Shown here: positions 24,338 through 32,577 of the stretch, in pieces
How positions within the stretch are numbered: position 1 is the stretch's first letter
Layout of the letters: each line of letters opens with the position of its first letter
DNA from: Anaeromyxobacter dehalogenans 2CP-C
GTDB taxonomy: Bacteria > Myxococcota > Myxococcia > Myxococcales > Anaeromyxobacteraceae
NCBI RefSeq assembly: GCF_000013385.1
Contig: NC_007760.1
Coordinates: forward strand, 496,001-560,000
Direction of reading: 5' to 3'
Length of the DNA stretch: 64,000 nt
Notes under the pieces: model-generated
The model's input: the letters and a program-made list of their open reading frames with translations, nothing else
Told to the model about the DNA's origin: nothing
Database searches by the model: none
Position numbers and translations under genes: made by a program

Positions 24338-25730
24338 GGCGCGTGAGAGCCGCGGGCCGCCGCAGGGGTTCGGGCCGCGCGGCGGCGCGGACCTGCGGGG
24401 CGCCGGGAATCCCGCCGGCCAGGGCGGCGTTGGCCCGGGCGTGGACGCGCGCGCGACCCCCCCGCCCGGCGCGACGCCGGTGCCGCTCTCCCGGCGCCCG
24501 CGCCCGACGCTCCCCGCGCTCGCGCGCGCCTCGGCCTGGCTCGGCCTGACCGGCTTCGGCGGCGGCCTCTCGGTGCTCGGGACCATGCACGACCTGCTGG
24601 TCGAGCGCCGGCGCTGGCTCACCGAGCGCGAGTTCACCGTCACCGCCACCGTCTCGCAGATGCTGCCGGGCGGCGCGGCCGCGAACGCGCTCGCGTACAC
24701 CGGCCTGCGCTTCCACGGGCCCGCCGGCGCGATCGCGGCGTACGCCGCGTTCATCGCGCCGGGCGCGATCGTGGTCACCCTGCTCGCGGCGCTCTACGTG
24801 CGGCTCGGCGTGACGCCCACCGCGGCGCCGCTCCTCGCCGGCCTGAACGCCGCGGTCGTCGGCATCGTGGCCTCGATCACCTTGCAGATGCTCCGGGCCG
24901 GGGTCCAGCGCGCCTGGCAGATGGGCGTGGCGGCGGCGACGCTCCTGTTCTCGCTCGGCGCGGCCGCGTCGGCGGGCGAGATGGCGGCGCTCGGGATCGG
25001 CGCCGGGCTGGTGCTCGACCTCGGCGTGAAGCGGATGCGGCTCCTGCGGTTCCAGCGGCGGGCGCGCCGGCCGTCGCCGCCGGTGGCGCTGCCGGACGAG
25101 GGGACGCCCCTGCCGCCGCCGGTGCGCGAGGGCGAGGACGAGGCGCCGGCCGATCCCGCCGGGCCGCCGCGGCTGCCCGCGCTCGCGCTCCTCTCCGCGC
25201 CGGCGCTCGGCGCGCTCGGCGCCATGGCGCTCCTGTTCCTGCGCGCCGGCCTGGGCGCCTACGGCGGCGGCTTCGCCATCATCCCGCACCTCCAGGCCTC
25301 GGTGCTCGCCGAGCACTGGATCGGCCCGCGGCAGTTCGCCGACGCGGTCGCGATCGGCAAGCTCACGCCCGGCCCGGTGCTGCTGATGGCGACGTTCATC
25401 GGCTACCTGGTCCACGGGATCGCCGGCGCGGCGGTCGCCACCGCGGCGGTGTTCGCCGGCCCGCTCGCGCTCGTGCTGGCCGTGGGCGCGTGGCTGGCGC
25501 GCGTGCGGTCGCGGCGGCCGGTGCGGGCGGCGCTCCGCGGGCTCACGCCGGCGGTGGTGGGGCTCATGGCGGCGGCGGCGCTGGCGCTCGGGCGCTCGCT
25601 GGAGGGGCGCGTCGAGCTCGCCATCGCGGCCGCGTCGCTGCTCACGCTGGCGCGGTTCCGGGTGAACCCGGTGCTGGTCATGGCGCTCGGCGGCGGGATC
25701 CGGCTGGCGCTGTCACTCGCGGGGCTGTAG
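24336..25730 (+). CDS. chrA: Chromate ion transporter, two-domain CHR family
   Basis: Membrane transporter of the CHR superfamily (chromate efflux, sulfate-linked), 464 residues. Two homologous halves are visible. Each starts with a G-G-G motif helix: LGLTGFGGGLSVLG with WLTEREF in the first, GLGAYGGGFAIIPHLQ with WIGPRQFADAVAIGKLTPGP in the second. About ten hydrophobic segments are present, with a charged cytoplasmic linker near residues 230-280. ATG 24336 overlaps the divergent rhodanese start. The first 48 residues are low-complexity, and a GTG at 24480 just before the first helix is a plausible real start. Confidence 0.92.
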   Translation: MARESRGPPQGFGPRGGADLRGAGNPAGQGGVGPGVDARATPPPGATPVPLSRRPRPTLPALARASAWLGLTGFGGGLSVLGTMHDLLVERRRWLTEREFTVTATVSQMLPGGAAANALAYTGLRFHGPAGAIAAYAAFIAPGAIVVTLLAALYVRLGVTPTAAPLLAGLNAAVVGIVASITLQMLRAGVQRAWQMGVAAATLLFSLGAAASAGEMAALGIGAGLVLDLGVKRMRLLRFQRRARRPSPPVALPDEGTPLPPPVREGEDEAPADPAGPPRLPALALLSAPALGALGAMALLFLRAGLGAYGGGFAIIPHLQASVLAEHWIGPRQFADAVAIGKLTPGPVLLMATFIGYLVHGIAGAAVATAAVFAGPLALVLAVGAWLARVRSRRPVRAALRGLTPAVVGLMAAAALALGRSLEGRVELAIAAASLLTLARFRVNPVLVMALGGGIRLALSLAGL

Positions 25731-25810
25731 CCGCCACGCGCGACCACGTGCCGCGCACCCGGCCCGGGGGCCGGGGCCTACCATCGTCGGACCACCGACG
25801 GAGCCCTGCG

Positions 25811-26323
25811 ATGTCCCCCCTGCGACCCCTCGTCCTGATCGCCACGTTCGCCAGCCTTGCCACCCTGGCCGCACCCGCCGCCGCCGGCCCGGGCGCGCCC
25901 GCCGCCCCGGCCGCCGCGGCCGCGCCGGCGCCCGGCCCGAAGGACCGCTGCGCCGTCTGCGGCATGCTGGTGGCGAAGTTCCCGCAGTGGGTCACGTCGA
26001 TCCGCTACCGCGACGGCGAGGTGGCGTTCTTCGACGGCGTGAAGGACCTGCTCGCGTACTGGCACGACCTGCCGCGGCACGCGCCCGGCCGCGCGCAGGG
26101 CGACGTCGCCGCGATCTTCGTGACCGACTACTACTCGGCCCGCCCCATCGACGGCCGGGGCGCGTTCTACGTGATCGGCGGCGACGTGCGCGGGCCCATG
26201 GGCGCCGAGCTCGTCGCGTTCGCGCGCGAGGGCGACGCGAAGGCGTTCCTGGCCGAGCACCGCGGCGAGCGGATCCTGCGCTTCGACGACGCCACGCCCG
26301 CGGTGCTGGAGGCGCTGCGGTGA
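25811..26323 (+). CDS. NosL-like copper-binding exported protein, first gene of a five-gene operon
   Basis: 170 residues. The signal peptide (MSPLRPLVLIATFASLATLAAPAAA) is followed by an Ala/Pro linker and then CAVCGM (Cys 47, Cys 50, Met 52), the diagnostic copper site of the NosL family. The remainder (WVTSIRYRDGEVAFFDGVKDLLAYW, VTDYYSARPIDGRGAFYVIGG, GAELVAFA) matches NosL throughout. Unlike NosL of nitrous-oxide reductase clusters there is no lipobox cysteine at the cleavage site. GGAG lies 8 bases before ATG 25811. The next gene starts by GTGA overlap. The protein probably delivers or receives Cu(I) outside the inner membrane. Confidence 0.88.
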   Translation: MSPLRPLVLIATFASLATLAAPAAAGPGAPAAPAAAAAPAPGPKDRCAVCGMLVAKFPQWVTSIRYRDGEVAFFDGVKDLLAYWHDLPRHAPGRAQGDVAAIFVTDYYSARPIDGRGAFYVIGGDVRGPMGAELVAFAREGDAKAFLAEHRGERILRFDDATPAVLEALR

Positions 26324-26604
26324 GCCTCCGGCGCTCCGACCGGTTCCTGGCGGCGCTCGCCGTCGCGGCCGCGCTCGGGGCGGCGGCGCTCGCCGACGCG
26401 CGCGCGCGGCGGTCCGCGGCCCGGCCGGCGGCGGAGGAGCAGGCGCGCCTCGTGGCGCGGCTCGGGCTGACCGACCCGTGCCTGTTCAACGACGCGCGCT
26501 ACACGCGCCACCTCTCCCAGGCCGATCGCTTCGCGCCGTTCCAGGACCACCCGCGCGCGCTCGAGCACTTCCCGTCGGGCTCGCTCACCGCGGGGGCGCG
26601 GTGA
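26320..26604 (+). CDS. Small membrane-anchored protein linked to the NosL/ABC operon
   Basis: 94 residues beginning at GTG 26320, four-base overlap with the NosL-like gene. One N-terminal hydrophobic segment (about residues 8-25) is followed by a charged stretch. The C-terminal half is strikingly ordered for this GC-rich genome: Cys 54, FNDARYTRH, DRFAPFQDHP and ALEHFPSGSL. Such a run of Phe, His, Tyr and Asn residues implies strong purifying selection and probable metal or protein contact outside the membrane. I recognise the pattern as recurring near NosL and ABC genes in other bacteria but cannot name a family. Position and overlaps show it belongs to the operon. Confidence 0.8.
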   Translation: MSLRRSDRFLAALAVAAALGAAALADARARRSAARPAAEEQARLVARLGLTDPCLFNDARYTRHLSQADRFAPFQDHPRALEHFPSGSLTAGAR

Positions 26605-27749
26605 CGCTGCGAGGCGCGCTGGAGCGGCAGCGCTCGCTCCTCGACTTCGCGCTCGGCGCGCTCGGCCGCCGGCGCGGGAAGACCGCGGCGCTCGTGGCCG
26701 TGCACGCGCTGCTGGTGTTCGCGCTCGCCTCGGTGCTGCTGTTCACCGGCGGCCTGCGCGAGCAGGTGCGCGCCGCGCTCCGCGGGGCGCCGGACGTGGT
26801 GGTGCAGCGCATGGCCGCGGGGCGGCACGAGCAGGTGCCGGCCGGCTGGGTGGAGACGCTCGGCACGCTGCGCGGCGTCTCCGGCGCGCGCGGCCGGCTG
26901 TGGGGCTACTACTTCGAGCCGGTGAGCGGCGCGAACCTCACCGTGATGGTGCCCGACGGCGGGTGGGCGAGCCCGGGCGGCGCGGTGGCCGGGCCGGGCG
27001 TGGCGCGGGTGCTCGGGCTGAAGCAGGGCGACCGCCTCCCGCTGCGCACCTACGACGGCGAGGCGCTCGACCTCGGCGTCGCGGCGATCGCGTCGCCTGC
27101 GGTCGAGCTGGTCGCGTCGGATCTGCTGCTCGTCTCCGAGAGCGACTACCGCGCGCTGTTCGGCGCCGAGCCGGGGCGGTTCACCGACGTGGCGGTGGCG
27201 GTCCCGAACCCGGACGAGGTGACGAGGCTGGCCGAGAAGATCGTCCGCATGTTCCCGGACGCGCGGGTGGTGACGCGCGCCGAGATGATCCGCACCTACG
27301 ACGCCGTGCTCGACTGGCGGAGCGGGCTCGCCGCCGCGGTGCTCGCCGGCGCGGTGCTGGCGTTCGCGATCCTGGCGTGGGACCGGGCCAGCGGGCTCTC
27401 CGCGGAGGAGCGGCACGAGCTGGGCATCCTGAAGGCGCTCGGCTGGGACACCCGCGACGTGCTCGCGGCGAAGGCGTGGGAGGGGGCGGCGGTGTCGGTG
27501 TCCGCGTTCGCGATCGGGGCGCTGGCCGCCTACGCGCACGTGTTCCTGGGCGGCGCGGTGCTCCTCCGCCCGATCCTGGAGGGCTGGGCGGCGCTCTACC
27601 CGGACCTGCGCCCGGCGCCGCCCGTCCAGCCGCTGGCGCTCGCGACGCTGCTCTTCCTCACGGTGATCCCCTACGTCGCGGCGACGGTGGTCCCCTGCTG
27701 GCGGGCCGCCACGGTGGACCCCGACGCGCTCATGCGGGGCGACGCGTGA
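26601..27749 (+). CDS. FtsX/MacB-type ABC transporter permease
   Basis: 382 residues. The first TM helix is near residues 30-50 (AALVAVHALLVFALASVLLF) and a periplasmic domain of about 190 residues follows. Three further TM helices lie near 235-255, 290-315 and 345-365. The cytoplasmic coupling helix motif ELGILKALGWDTRDVLAAK sits between the second and third helices, as in FtsX/LolC/MacB permeases. This class does not import solutes but performs mechanotransmission or exports lipids and peptides. GTG start 26601 overlaps the previous stop, and the ATPase gene overlaps at 27746. Confidence 0.9.
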   Translation: MTLRGALERQRSLLDFALGALGRRRGKTAALVAVHALLVFALASVLLFTGGLREQVRAALRGAPDVVVQRMAAGRHEQVPAGWVETLGTLRGVSGARGRLWGYYFEPVSGANLTVMVPDGGWASPGGAVAGPGVARVLGLKQGDRLPLRTYDGEALDLGVAAIASPAVELVASDLLLVSESDYRALFGAEPGRFTDVAVAVPNPDEVTRLAEKIVRMFPDARVVTRAEMIRTYDAVLDWRSGLAAAVLAGAVLAFAILAWDRASGLSAEERHELGILKALGWDTRDVLAAKAWEGAAVSVSAFAIGALAAYAHVFLGGAVLLRPILEGWAALYPDLRPAPPVQPLALATLLFLTVIPYVAATVVPCWRAATVDPDALMRGDA

Positions 27750-28432
27750 TCCAGCTCCGCGAGGTCACCAAGGTGTTCGACGAGGGGCGGCCCGGCGCGC
27801 TCGCCGCGGTGGACCGGGTCACGCTGGAGGTGGCCGGCGGGGCGGTGACGGTGCTGGTGGGGCCGAGCGGCTCCGGGAAGACCACGCTGCTCACGCTGCT
27901 CGGCGCCATGGCCCGGCCCACCGAGGGACGCATCTTCCTCGACGGCCGCGAGCTCACCAGCCTGCCCGAGCGCTTCCTGGCGGCGCTGCGGCGGCGGACC
28001 TTCGGCTTCGTGTTCCAGCAGTTCCACCTCGTGCCCGCGCTCTCCGCGCTCGAGAACGTGATGCTGCCCGCCTTGCCCTCCGGCGAGCCGCGCCGCGACG
28101 TCGAGGCGCGGGCGCGGGCGGCGCTGGCGCGGCTCGGGGTGGAGGGCCGCGCCGGGGTCCGCGCCGGCCGGCTCTCCGGCGGCGAGGCGCAGCGGGTGGC
28201 GCTGGCGCGCGCGCTGGTGGACGATCCGAAGGTGATCGTCGCCGACGAGCCCACCGCGCACCTCGACAGCGCCCGGGCCCGCGCGCTCATGGAGATCGTG
28301 CGGGGGCTGAAGGCCGAGGGCAAGACCGTGGTGGTCGCCAGCCACGATCCCCTCGTGTACGCCGCGGACTGCGTGGACCGCGTGGTGCGCATGCGCGACG
28401 GCCGGATCGTGGCGCCCGGGGCCGAGCCGTGA
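27746..28432 (+). CDS. LolD/MacB-type ABC transporter ATP-binding protein
   Basis: 228 residues with complete ABC motifs: Walker A GPSGSGKTT, Q-loop FQQFHLVPALSALENVMLP, signature LSGGEAQRVALARAL, Walker B VIVADEPTAHLD and H-loop ASHDP. The sequence after the Q-loop and the THLD-type D-loop place it in the LolD/MacB/FtsE group, which pairs with FtsX-type permeases such as the gene directly upstream. GTG start by 4-base overlap; the next gene starts by the same overlap at 28429. Confidence 0.94.
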   Translation: MIQLREVTKVFDEGRPGALAAVDRVTLEVAGGAVTVLVGPSGSGKTTLLTLLGAMARPTEGRIFLDGRELTSLPERFLAALRRRTFGFVFQQFHLVPALSALENVMLPALPSGEPRRDVEARARAALARLGVEGRAGVRAGRLSGGEAQRVALARALVDDPKVIVADEPTAHLDSARARALMEIVRGLKAEGKTVVVASHDPLVYAADCVDRVVRMRDGRIVAPGAEP

Positions 28433-29421
28433 TCCTGAGCCCGCCGGTGCTGGCGCTGCAGGCGGGGGCGGCGGCGTCGAGCGGCTTCCTCCTCTATGCG
28501 CTCCGCTGGGCGGCGCCGGTGGTGCGCCGCTGGGATCCCTCGAGCGGGAGCCGCGCGCAGCTCCGCCTGGAGCGGCGGGCGCTGCTGGTGGGCGTGCTGG
28601 TGCGGACCGCGCTCGCGGTGCAGCTCGCGTCGCTGGCGCTGTTCGTCCACGCGTCCGACGCGCTCGCGCCCATGTTCACCGGCGCCATGTGCGCGGCGGG
28701 CACGCTCTCGGCGAGCCCGTACGGCTGGCCGGCGCTCGCGGTCCAGCTCGCGGCGACCGTGCTCGCCGGGGCCTGGCTCGCGCTCGACCGCGCCGACGGG
28801 CTCGCGCCCGACCAGCCGCTGGTGCGCGTGAAGCACGCGCTGCTCCCGGCGGTGGCCATCCCGGTCGTGGCCGGCGCGGCGCTGCAGGCCGCCCACTTCC
28901 TCGCGCTCCGGCCCGAGATCATCACCTCCTGCTGCGGGAGCCTGTTCGGGCGCGAGGGGCGCGGCGGGTGGGCGGGGCTGGCCTGGCTGCCCCCGCGCGC
29001 GGCCGGCGCGCTCCTGTACGCGGTCCCGGGCGCGGCCGCGGTGGCCGCGCTCGTCCTGCGCCGGACCGGGCGCGGCGCGTGGGCGGTGGCCGGCCTGTCG
29101 GCCCTGGCCGGGCCCGCGGCCGCCGCCGGGGTGATCGCCTGGGTGTCACCCTACGTGTACGAGGCGCCCGGGCACCGCTGCCCGTTCTGCCTGCTGCAGC
29201 CGGAGCAGGGCTGGGTGGGCTATCCGCTCCACGCGGCCCTCCTGGCCGGCTGCGTGGCCGGCGTGGCCGTGGGCGTGCTCCAGCCGTTCCGCCGCGTCCC
29301 GTCGCTGGCCGGCCCGCTCCCCGCGCTCCAGCGCCGCCTCGCGGGCGCCGCCGCGCTGGCCTGGATCGCGCTGCTCGCCGGCGCCGCCGCGCTGGTGGCC
29401 GCCTCCGGCCTCCGCGCCTGA
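28429..29421 (+). CDS. Eight-TM membrane protein with conserved-looking cysteines, last gene of the operon
   Basis: 330 residues with eight predicted TM helices. Cysteines sit at strategic sites: Cys 88 in MFTGAMCAAG after TM2, the pair Cys 168-169 in ITSCCGS after TM4, and Cys 251 and 254 in HRCPFCLLQ after TM6, with a following GYPLH. The CxxC-like and CC pairs suggest thiol chemistry or metal passage in the membrane, as in DsbB/VKOR- or CcdA-type proteins, but overall sequence fits none of these families that I know. ATG 28429 overlaps the ATPase stop. The 3' end is overlapped by a convergent frame for 276 bases. Confidence 0.82.
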   Translation: MILSPPVLALQAGAAASSGFLLYALRWAAPVVRRWDPSSGSRAQLRLERRALLVGVLVRTALAVQLASLALFVHASDALAPMFTGAMCAAGTLSASPYGWPALAVQLAATVLAGAWLALDRADGLAPDQPLVRVKHALLPAVAIPVVAGAALQAAHFLALRPEIITSCCGSLFGREGRGGWAGLAWLPPRAAGALLYAVPGAAAVAALVLRRTGRGAWAVAGLSALAGPAAAAGVIAWVSPYVYEAPGHRCPFCLLQPEQGWVGYPLHAALLAGCVAGVAVGVLQPFRRVPSLAGPLPALQRRLAGAAALAWIALLAGAAALVAASGLRA

Positions 29422-29988
29422 CCCGCCGGCCCGCCGCACCGCGCGCCCCACCGCCGCCGTCGCGCGCGGGCCGGTCATCGTCCGGTCCCGCAGGAGCGCG
29501 CGCGCGAGCGCCGCCACCGCGGTGCGCACCACCGGATCGTCGAGGACCCGCTCGACGCGGCGGCGCATGCGGCGCAGGTAGGCGCGCTGCGCGGCGGCGC
29601 CCCGGTGCAGGCGCGCGGTGAACCGGAGCGCGATGCGCGCGTCGTCCTCGGAGCCGGGGGCGAACGGCGCGAACGGGCGGCCGGTGCGCGCGTCCCCCGC
29701 CGCGAACCCGCGGCCCAGCGCGGCGGCGTCCTGCGCCACGCTCCCCGCGAGCGCCACCGCCACCGCGGCGCGCACGGTCCGGCCGACCGCCCGGCGGGAG
29801 CGCTGCGCGCGGGTGCGGTAGCGGTACTCGCACGAGCCGCCCACGTCGCCGCGGCGGGCGATGGTGACGCGGCGGAGCTCGAAGCCCTCGAGCAGCGCCA
29901 CCACCGCGTGCCCGGCCTCGTGCCACGCGCGCAGCTCGAGCGCGCCGGGCGGCGCGGGGCGGAGGTGGAGGGGGGACGCGGCGGTCAC
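29146..29988 (-). CDS. Small M41-type (FtsH protease domain-like) zinc peptidase
   Basis: 280 residues from GTG 29988. Residues 18-60 contain WHEAGHAVVALLEG followed by RRVTIARRG and GGSCEY, the same order as the M41 domain of FtsH (HEAGH, then KVTIIPRG, then GxT/GxS). The two metal-binding histidines (23, 27) and catalytic Glu 24 are present; an AAA domain and TM helices are absent. The core seems to end near residue 190. The last 90 residues (GGSGAEAGGGHQRGG and onward) are read antisense to the upstream membrane-protein gene and look like a low-complexity run-on. A free-standing M41 domain of this kind is of unknown function. Confidence 0.65.
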   Translation of the reverse strand: MTAASPLHLRPAPPGALELRAWHEAGHAVVALLEGFELRRVTIARRGDVGGSCEYRYRTRAQRSRRAVGRTVRAAVAVALAGSVAQDAAALGRGFAAGDARTGRPFAPFAPGSEDDARIALRFTARLHRGAAAQRAYLRRMRRRVERVLDDPVVRTAVAALARALLRDRTMTGPRATAAVGRAVRRAGGSGAEAGGGHQRGGAGEQRDPGQRGGAREAALERGERAGQRRDAAERLEHAHGHAGHAAGQEGRVERIAHPALLRLQQAERAAVPGRLVHVG

Positions 29989-30077
29989 GGGAGCCTCGCC
30001 GCCAGGATCGCACCGCGGCGGGCCGCGGTCGCGGGGGCCGGTGGGGGCGACGGGATGGCGGAGGGTCCGGCACGTCG

Positions 30078-30110
30078 AAGGGCCGCCGTGCGCCGTGGCG
30101 GCCCTTCTTT
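30078..30110 (+). terminator. Rho-independent terminator in a 345-base gap
   Basis: AAGGGCCGCC (30078-30087), 9-base loop, GGCGGCCCTT (30097-30106), then CTTT: a perfect 10-bp stem with a short T-run on the plus strand. The nearest plus-strand genes are those of the five-gene operon ending at 29421. The rest of the 29989-30333 gap holds no recognisable gene or promoter. Confidence 0.65.
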
Positions 30111-30333
30111 GCCCGGGGGTGCTTCCCGTGCCGCGCGTGCCGTGTGCGGGCCACGTCCTGGCGCCCGGACAGGAGGAGGGACGCCTCCTCGCTATCGGCC
30201 TTCACGGTGGGCCGTCGCGGTCCGGCGCGCGGTCCCCGAGCTGCGTCCATGCTACGCCGCCCCACGGGCCCCGGCGCCGGTCGTGCGGGCTCGCCCGTTC
30301 GCCCCGGATCCGACGTCGCAGGCGTCCGCGGTC

Positions 30334-30864
30334 TCAGGCCGCGCGGCCGGCGGCGGGGATCGACACGAGCTCCAGCTCGCCGCGCACGTCCAGCGGCCGC
30401 TGCAGCACGTCCAGCACCGGGCACTGCGCCTCCACCTGGCGGGCGAGCGCGCGGAGCCGCTCCAGCGGCTCGGGGGACGTGAGCCGGGTCCGGAACGTCA
30501 CGCGCTCGAACCCGGGCGACACCGGCGCCGCGCCCAGGAAGCCGCGCACGTCCAGCACCCCGGTCGCCACGACCTCGACGCGCTCGAGCTGGAGCCCCTG
30601 CGCCGCGGCGAGGGCGCGGTAGACGATGGCCTGGCAGCTCCCCAGCGCCGCGAGCACCGCCTCCACCGGGTTCGGCCCGGTGTCGGTGCCGCCGAGCTCG
30701 CGCGGCTCGTCGAGGGGCACCTCGAAGCCGCGCACCACCGAGCGGGTGGCGAGCCCCGCGCCCTCCGAGATCGTCGTCGCGCGGAACGTCGCGCGCGCCC
30801 TGTGCGGCTCCGCGGTCACCGCCGCCGCGAGCCCCTCGATCGCCGCCTTCACGTGCTGGGTCAT
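30334..30864 (-). CDS. OsmC family peroxiredoxin-like protein
   Basis: 176 residues. OsmC/Ohr proteins reduce organic hydroperoxides with a cysteine pair. The family signature GPNPVEAVLAALGSC carries the peroxidatic cysteine (Cys 77), and the second cysteine lies in QCPV (Cys 148), with the expected spacing. ERVEVVATGVLD follows the first cysteine helix, as is normal. ATG start at 30864. It is divergent from the CDF transporter; the 113 bases between contain AT-richer sequence (CTAGATAACGG) that could hold its promoter. Confidence 0.92.
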   Translation of the reverse strand: MTQHVKAAIEGLAAAVTAEPHRARATFRATTISEGAGLATRSVVRGFEVPLDEPRELGGTDTGPNPVEAVLAALGSCQAIVYRALAAAQGLQLERVEVVATGVLDVRGFLGAAPVSPGFERVTFRTRLTSPEPLERLRALARQVEAQCPVLDVLQRPLDVRGELELVSIPAAGRAA

Positions 30865-30977
30865 GGCGCCATCCTAGATAACGGACGAAGCTCCCGTCAA
30901 GCGGATAGCGGATGAACGTCCGGTATGGTGGACGCGGCGGCGGCGGCCCGGGCGCGTGGCGCTATACTCCCGCCCCC

Positions 30978-32018
30978 ATGCACCTCGAGGATCTCGGACC
31001 CTGGAAGCACGGACACGCGTTCGGCACGGCGGTGGAGGCGAGCGGCGAGCGGCGCACCCGCTGGGTGGTGGCGCTCACGCTCGCCATGATGGTCGGCGAG
31101 ATCGCCGCCGGCATGATGTTCGGCTCGATGGCGCTGCTCGCCGACGGCTGGCACATGGGGACGCACGCGGCGGCGCTCGGCGTGGCGGCGTTCGCCTACG
31201 CCTACGCGCGGCGGCACGCCGCCGACCCGCGCTACAGCTTCGGCACCGGCAAGGTCGGCGCGCTCGGCGGGTTCGCGAGCGCGGTCGGCCTGGCGGTGGT
31301 GGCGCTGCTCGTGCTCGGCGAGAGCGCCGTCCGGCTCGCCTCGCCGGTCGCGATCCGCTTCGACCAGGCGATCGGCGTCGCGGTGCTGGGCCTGCTCGTG
31401 AACCTGTTCAGCGCGTTCCTGCTGCGCGACGAGGACCACGGCCACGCGCACGGCCACGGCGATCACGATCACGACCACGACCACGACGACCACGACCACG
31501 GCCACCACGGCCATCACGCGCACCACGACGGCGAGCACGCTCACGCGCACCCCGACCACGGCCACGCCGAGCACCGGGACCACAACCTGCGCGCCGCCTA
31601 CCTGCACGTGCTCGCCGACGCGCTCACCTCGGTGCTCGCCATCGTGGCGCTGCTCGCGGGGCGGGTGCTCGGCTGGACCTGGATGGACCCGGTGATGGGG
31701 ATCGTCGGCGCGCTGGTGATCGCGCGCTGGTCGGTGGGCCTGCTCCGCGACACCGGCGCGGTGCTGCTCGACGCGGAGGTGGGGGAGGGACGGCGCACCG
31801 CCATCCGCGCCGCGCTGGAGCAGGGCGAGGATCGGGTGGCGGACCTGCACCTGTGGCGCGTGGGGCCGCGCCACCTCGCCGCGATCGTCTCGGTGGTCTC
31901 GACCGCGCCGCGCGCGCCCGCCGAGTACAAGGAGCGGCTGCGCGCGTTCCCGGACGTGGTGCACCTGACGGTCGAGGTCCACGCCTGCGAGCTGCCCGGC
32001 GCGCGGGCCGCGCGCTGA
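30978..32018 (+). CDS. Cation diffusion facilitator with histidine-rich loop (DmeF-like)
   Basis: Inner-membrane divalent-metal/proton antiporter, 346 residues. Six TM helices are visible. The metal-site motif LLADGWHMGTHA in TM2 and HVLADALTSVLA in TM5 give the HxxxD/HxxxD sites. Between TM4 and TM5 lies a loop of about 50 residues (about 155-205) made largely of His and Asp (HGHAHGHGDHDHDHDHDD), typical of Co/Ni/Zn-exporting DmeF-type members. The C-terminal cytoplasmic domain is present. ATG 30978 is only about ten bases after a TATACT box (30963-30968), so a leaderless message is possible; no -35 was found. Confidence 0.93.
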   Translation: MHLEDLGPWKHGHAFGTAVEASGERRTRWVVALTLAMMVGEIAAGMMFGSMALLADGWHMGTHAAALGVAAFAYAYARRHAADPRYSFGTGKVGALGGFASAVGLAVVALLVLGESAVRLASPVAIRFDQAIGVAVLGLLVNLFSAFLLRDEDHGHAHGHGDHDHDHDHDDHDHGHHGHHAHHDGEHAHAHPDHGHAEHRDHNLRAAYLHVLADALTSVLAIVALLAGRVLGWTWMDPVMGIVGALVIARWSVGLLRDTGAVLLDAEVGEGRRTAIRAALEQGEDRVADLHLWRVGPRHLAAIVSVVSTAPRAPAEYKERLRAFPDVVHLTVEVHACELPGARAAR

Positions 32019-32037
32019 GCCGCGGCCGGCCGCTCGA

Positions 32038-32577
32038 TCACCGCGGGCCGGACCGCGCCTCGGCCTGCTTCGCCGACTGCTCCAGCGCCGCCTCGGCGGT
32101 GCGCAGCACGCGCGGCCCGTCGTTGTACGCGGCCACCTTCACCGCGGGGTACGCGGCCATCCGCGCGACGAGCTCGTCCGCGCGGGCGGCGAGCAGCCCG
32201 TCGCAGGTGGCGTAGAGGCCGTCCGGCGCCTCCTCCAGCAGGTTGTGCGGGTCGAGGATCTTGCGGATCTCGGCCACCAGCGCGTGCGTCGGCGTGGGGA
32301 CGAGGAGCGAGGCGATGGCGCCGTGCTCGACGCGCAGGCGCCGCGCCAGCGGGAGCGGCTCGCCGCCCTGCGCCTCGCGCGCGGCCGGGAGCAGCACCTT
32401 CTCCTCCAGCGCGATGTGGCGCAGCAGGCCGCCGCGGAACGCGTCGTAGGGCCCGCGGTCGATGGCGGCCGGATCGGCGACCGCCCGGGCGAGGAGCCCG
32501 TGCAGGCGCAGGTGGTCGTCGGAGAGGAACCGCGAGATCGGACCTGCGTCGCGCGGACCCGCCTCTTGCGCGGTCAC
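32038..32577 (-). CDS. Hemerythrin-like (HHE) domain protein
   Basis: 179 residues. A four-helix HHE domain is indicated by DDHLRLHGLL (first His), RHIALEEKVLLP (HxxxE), VEHGAI and a later LDPHNLLEE, giving the His/Glu ligands of a diiron site. Such proteins bind O2, NO or iron. The C-terminal third (VARMAAYPAVKVAAYNDG) is additional helix. The GTG start at 32577 overlaps the upstream gene stop by 4 bases, so the two are translated together. The 3' end faces the CDF gene with a gap of 19 bases. Confidence 0.88.
   Translation of the reverse strand: MTAQEAGPRDAGPISRFLSDDHLRLHGLLARAVADPAAIDRGPYDAFRGGLLRHIALEEKVLLPAAREAQGGEPLPLARRLRVEHGAIASLLVPTPTHALVAEIRKILDPHNLLEEAPDGLYATCDGLLAARADELVARMAAYPAVKVAAYNDGPRVLRTAEAALEQSAKQAEARSGPR

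Noticed and set aside
30963-30968. TATACT as a firm promoter for the CDF gene
   Set aside because: No -35 element lies at proper spacing; mentioned only as a possibility in the gene entry.
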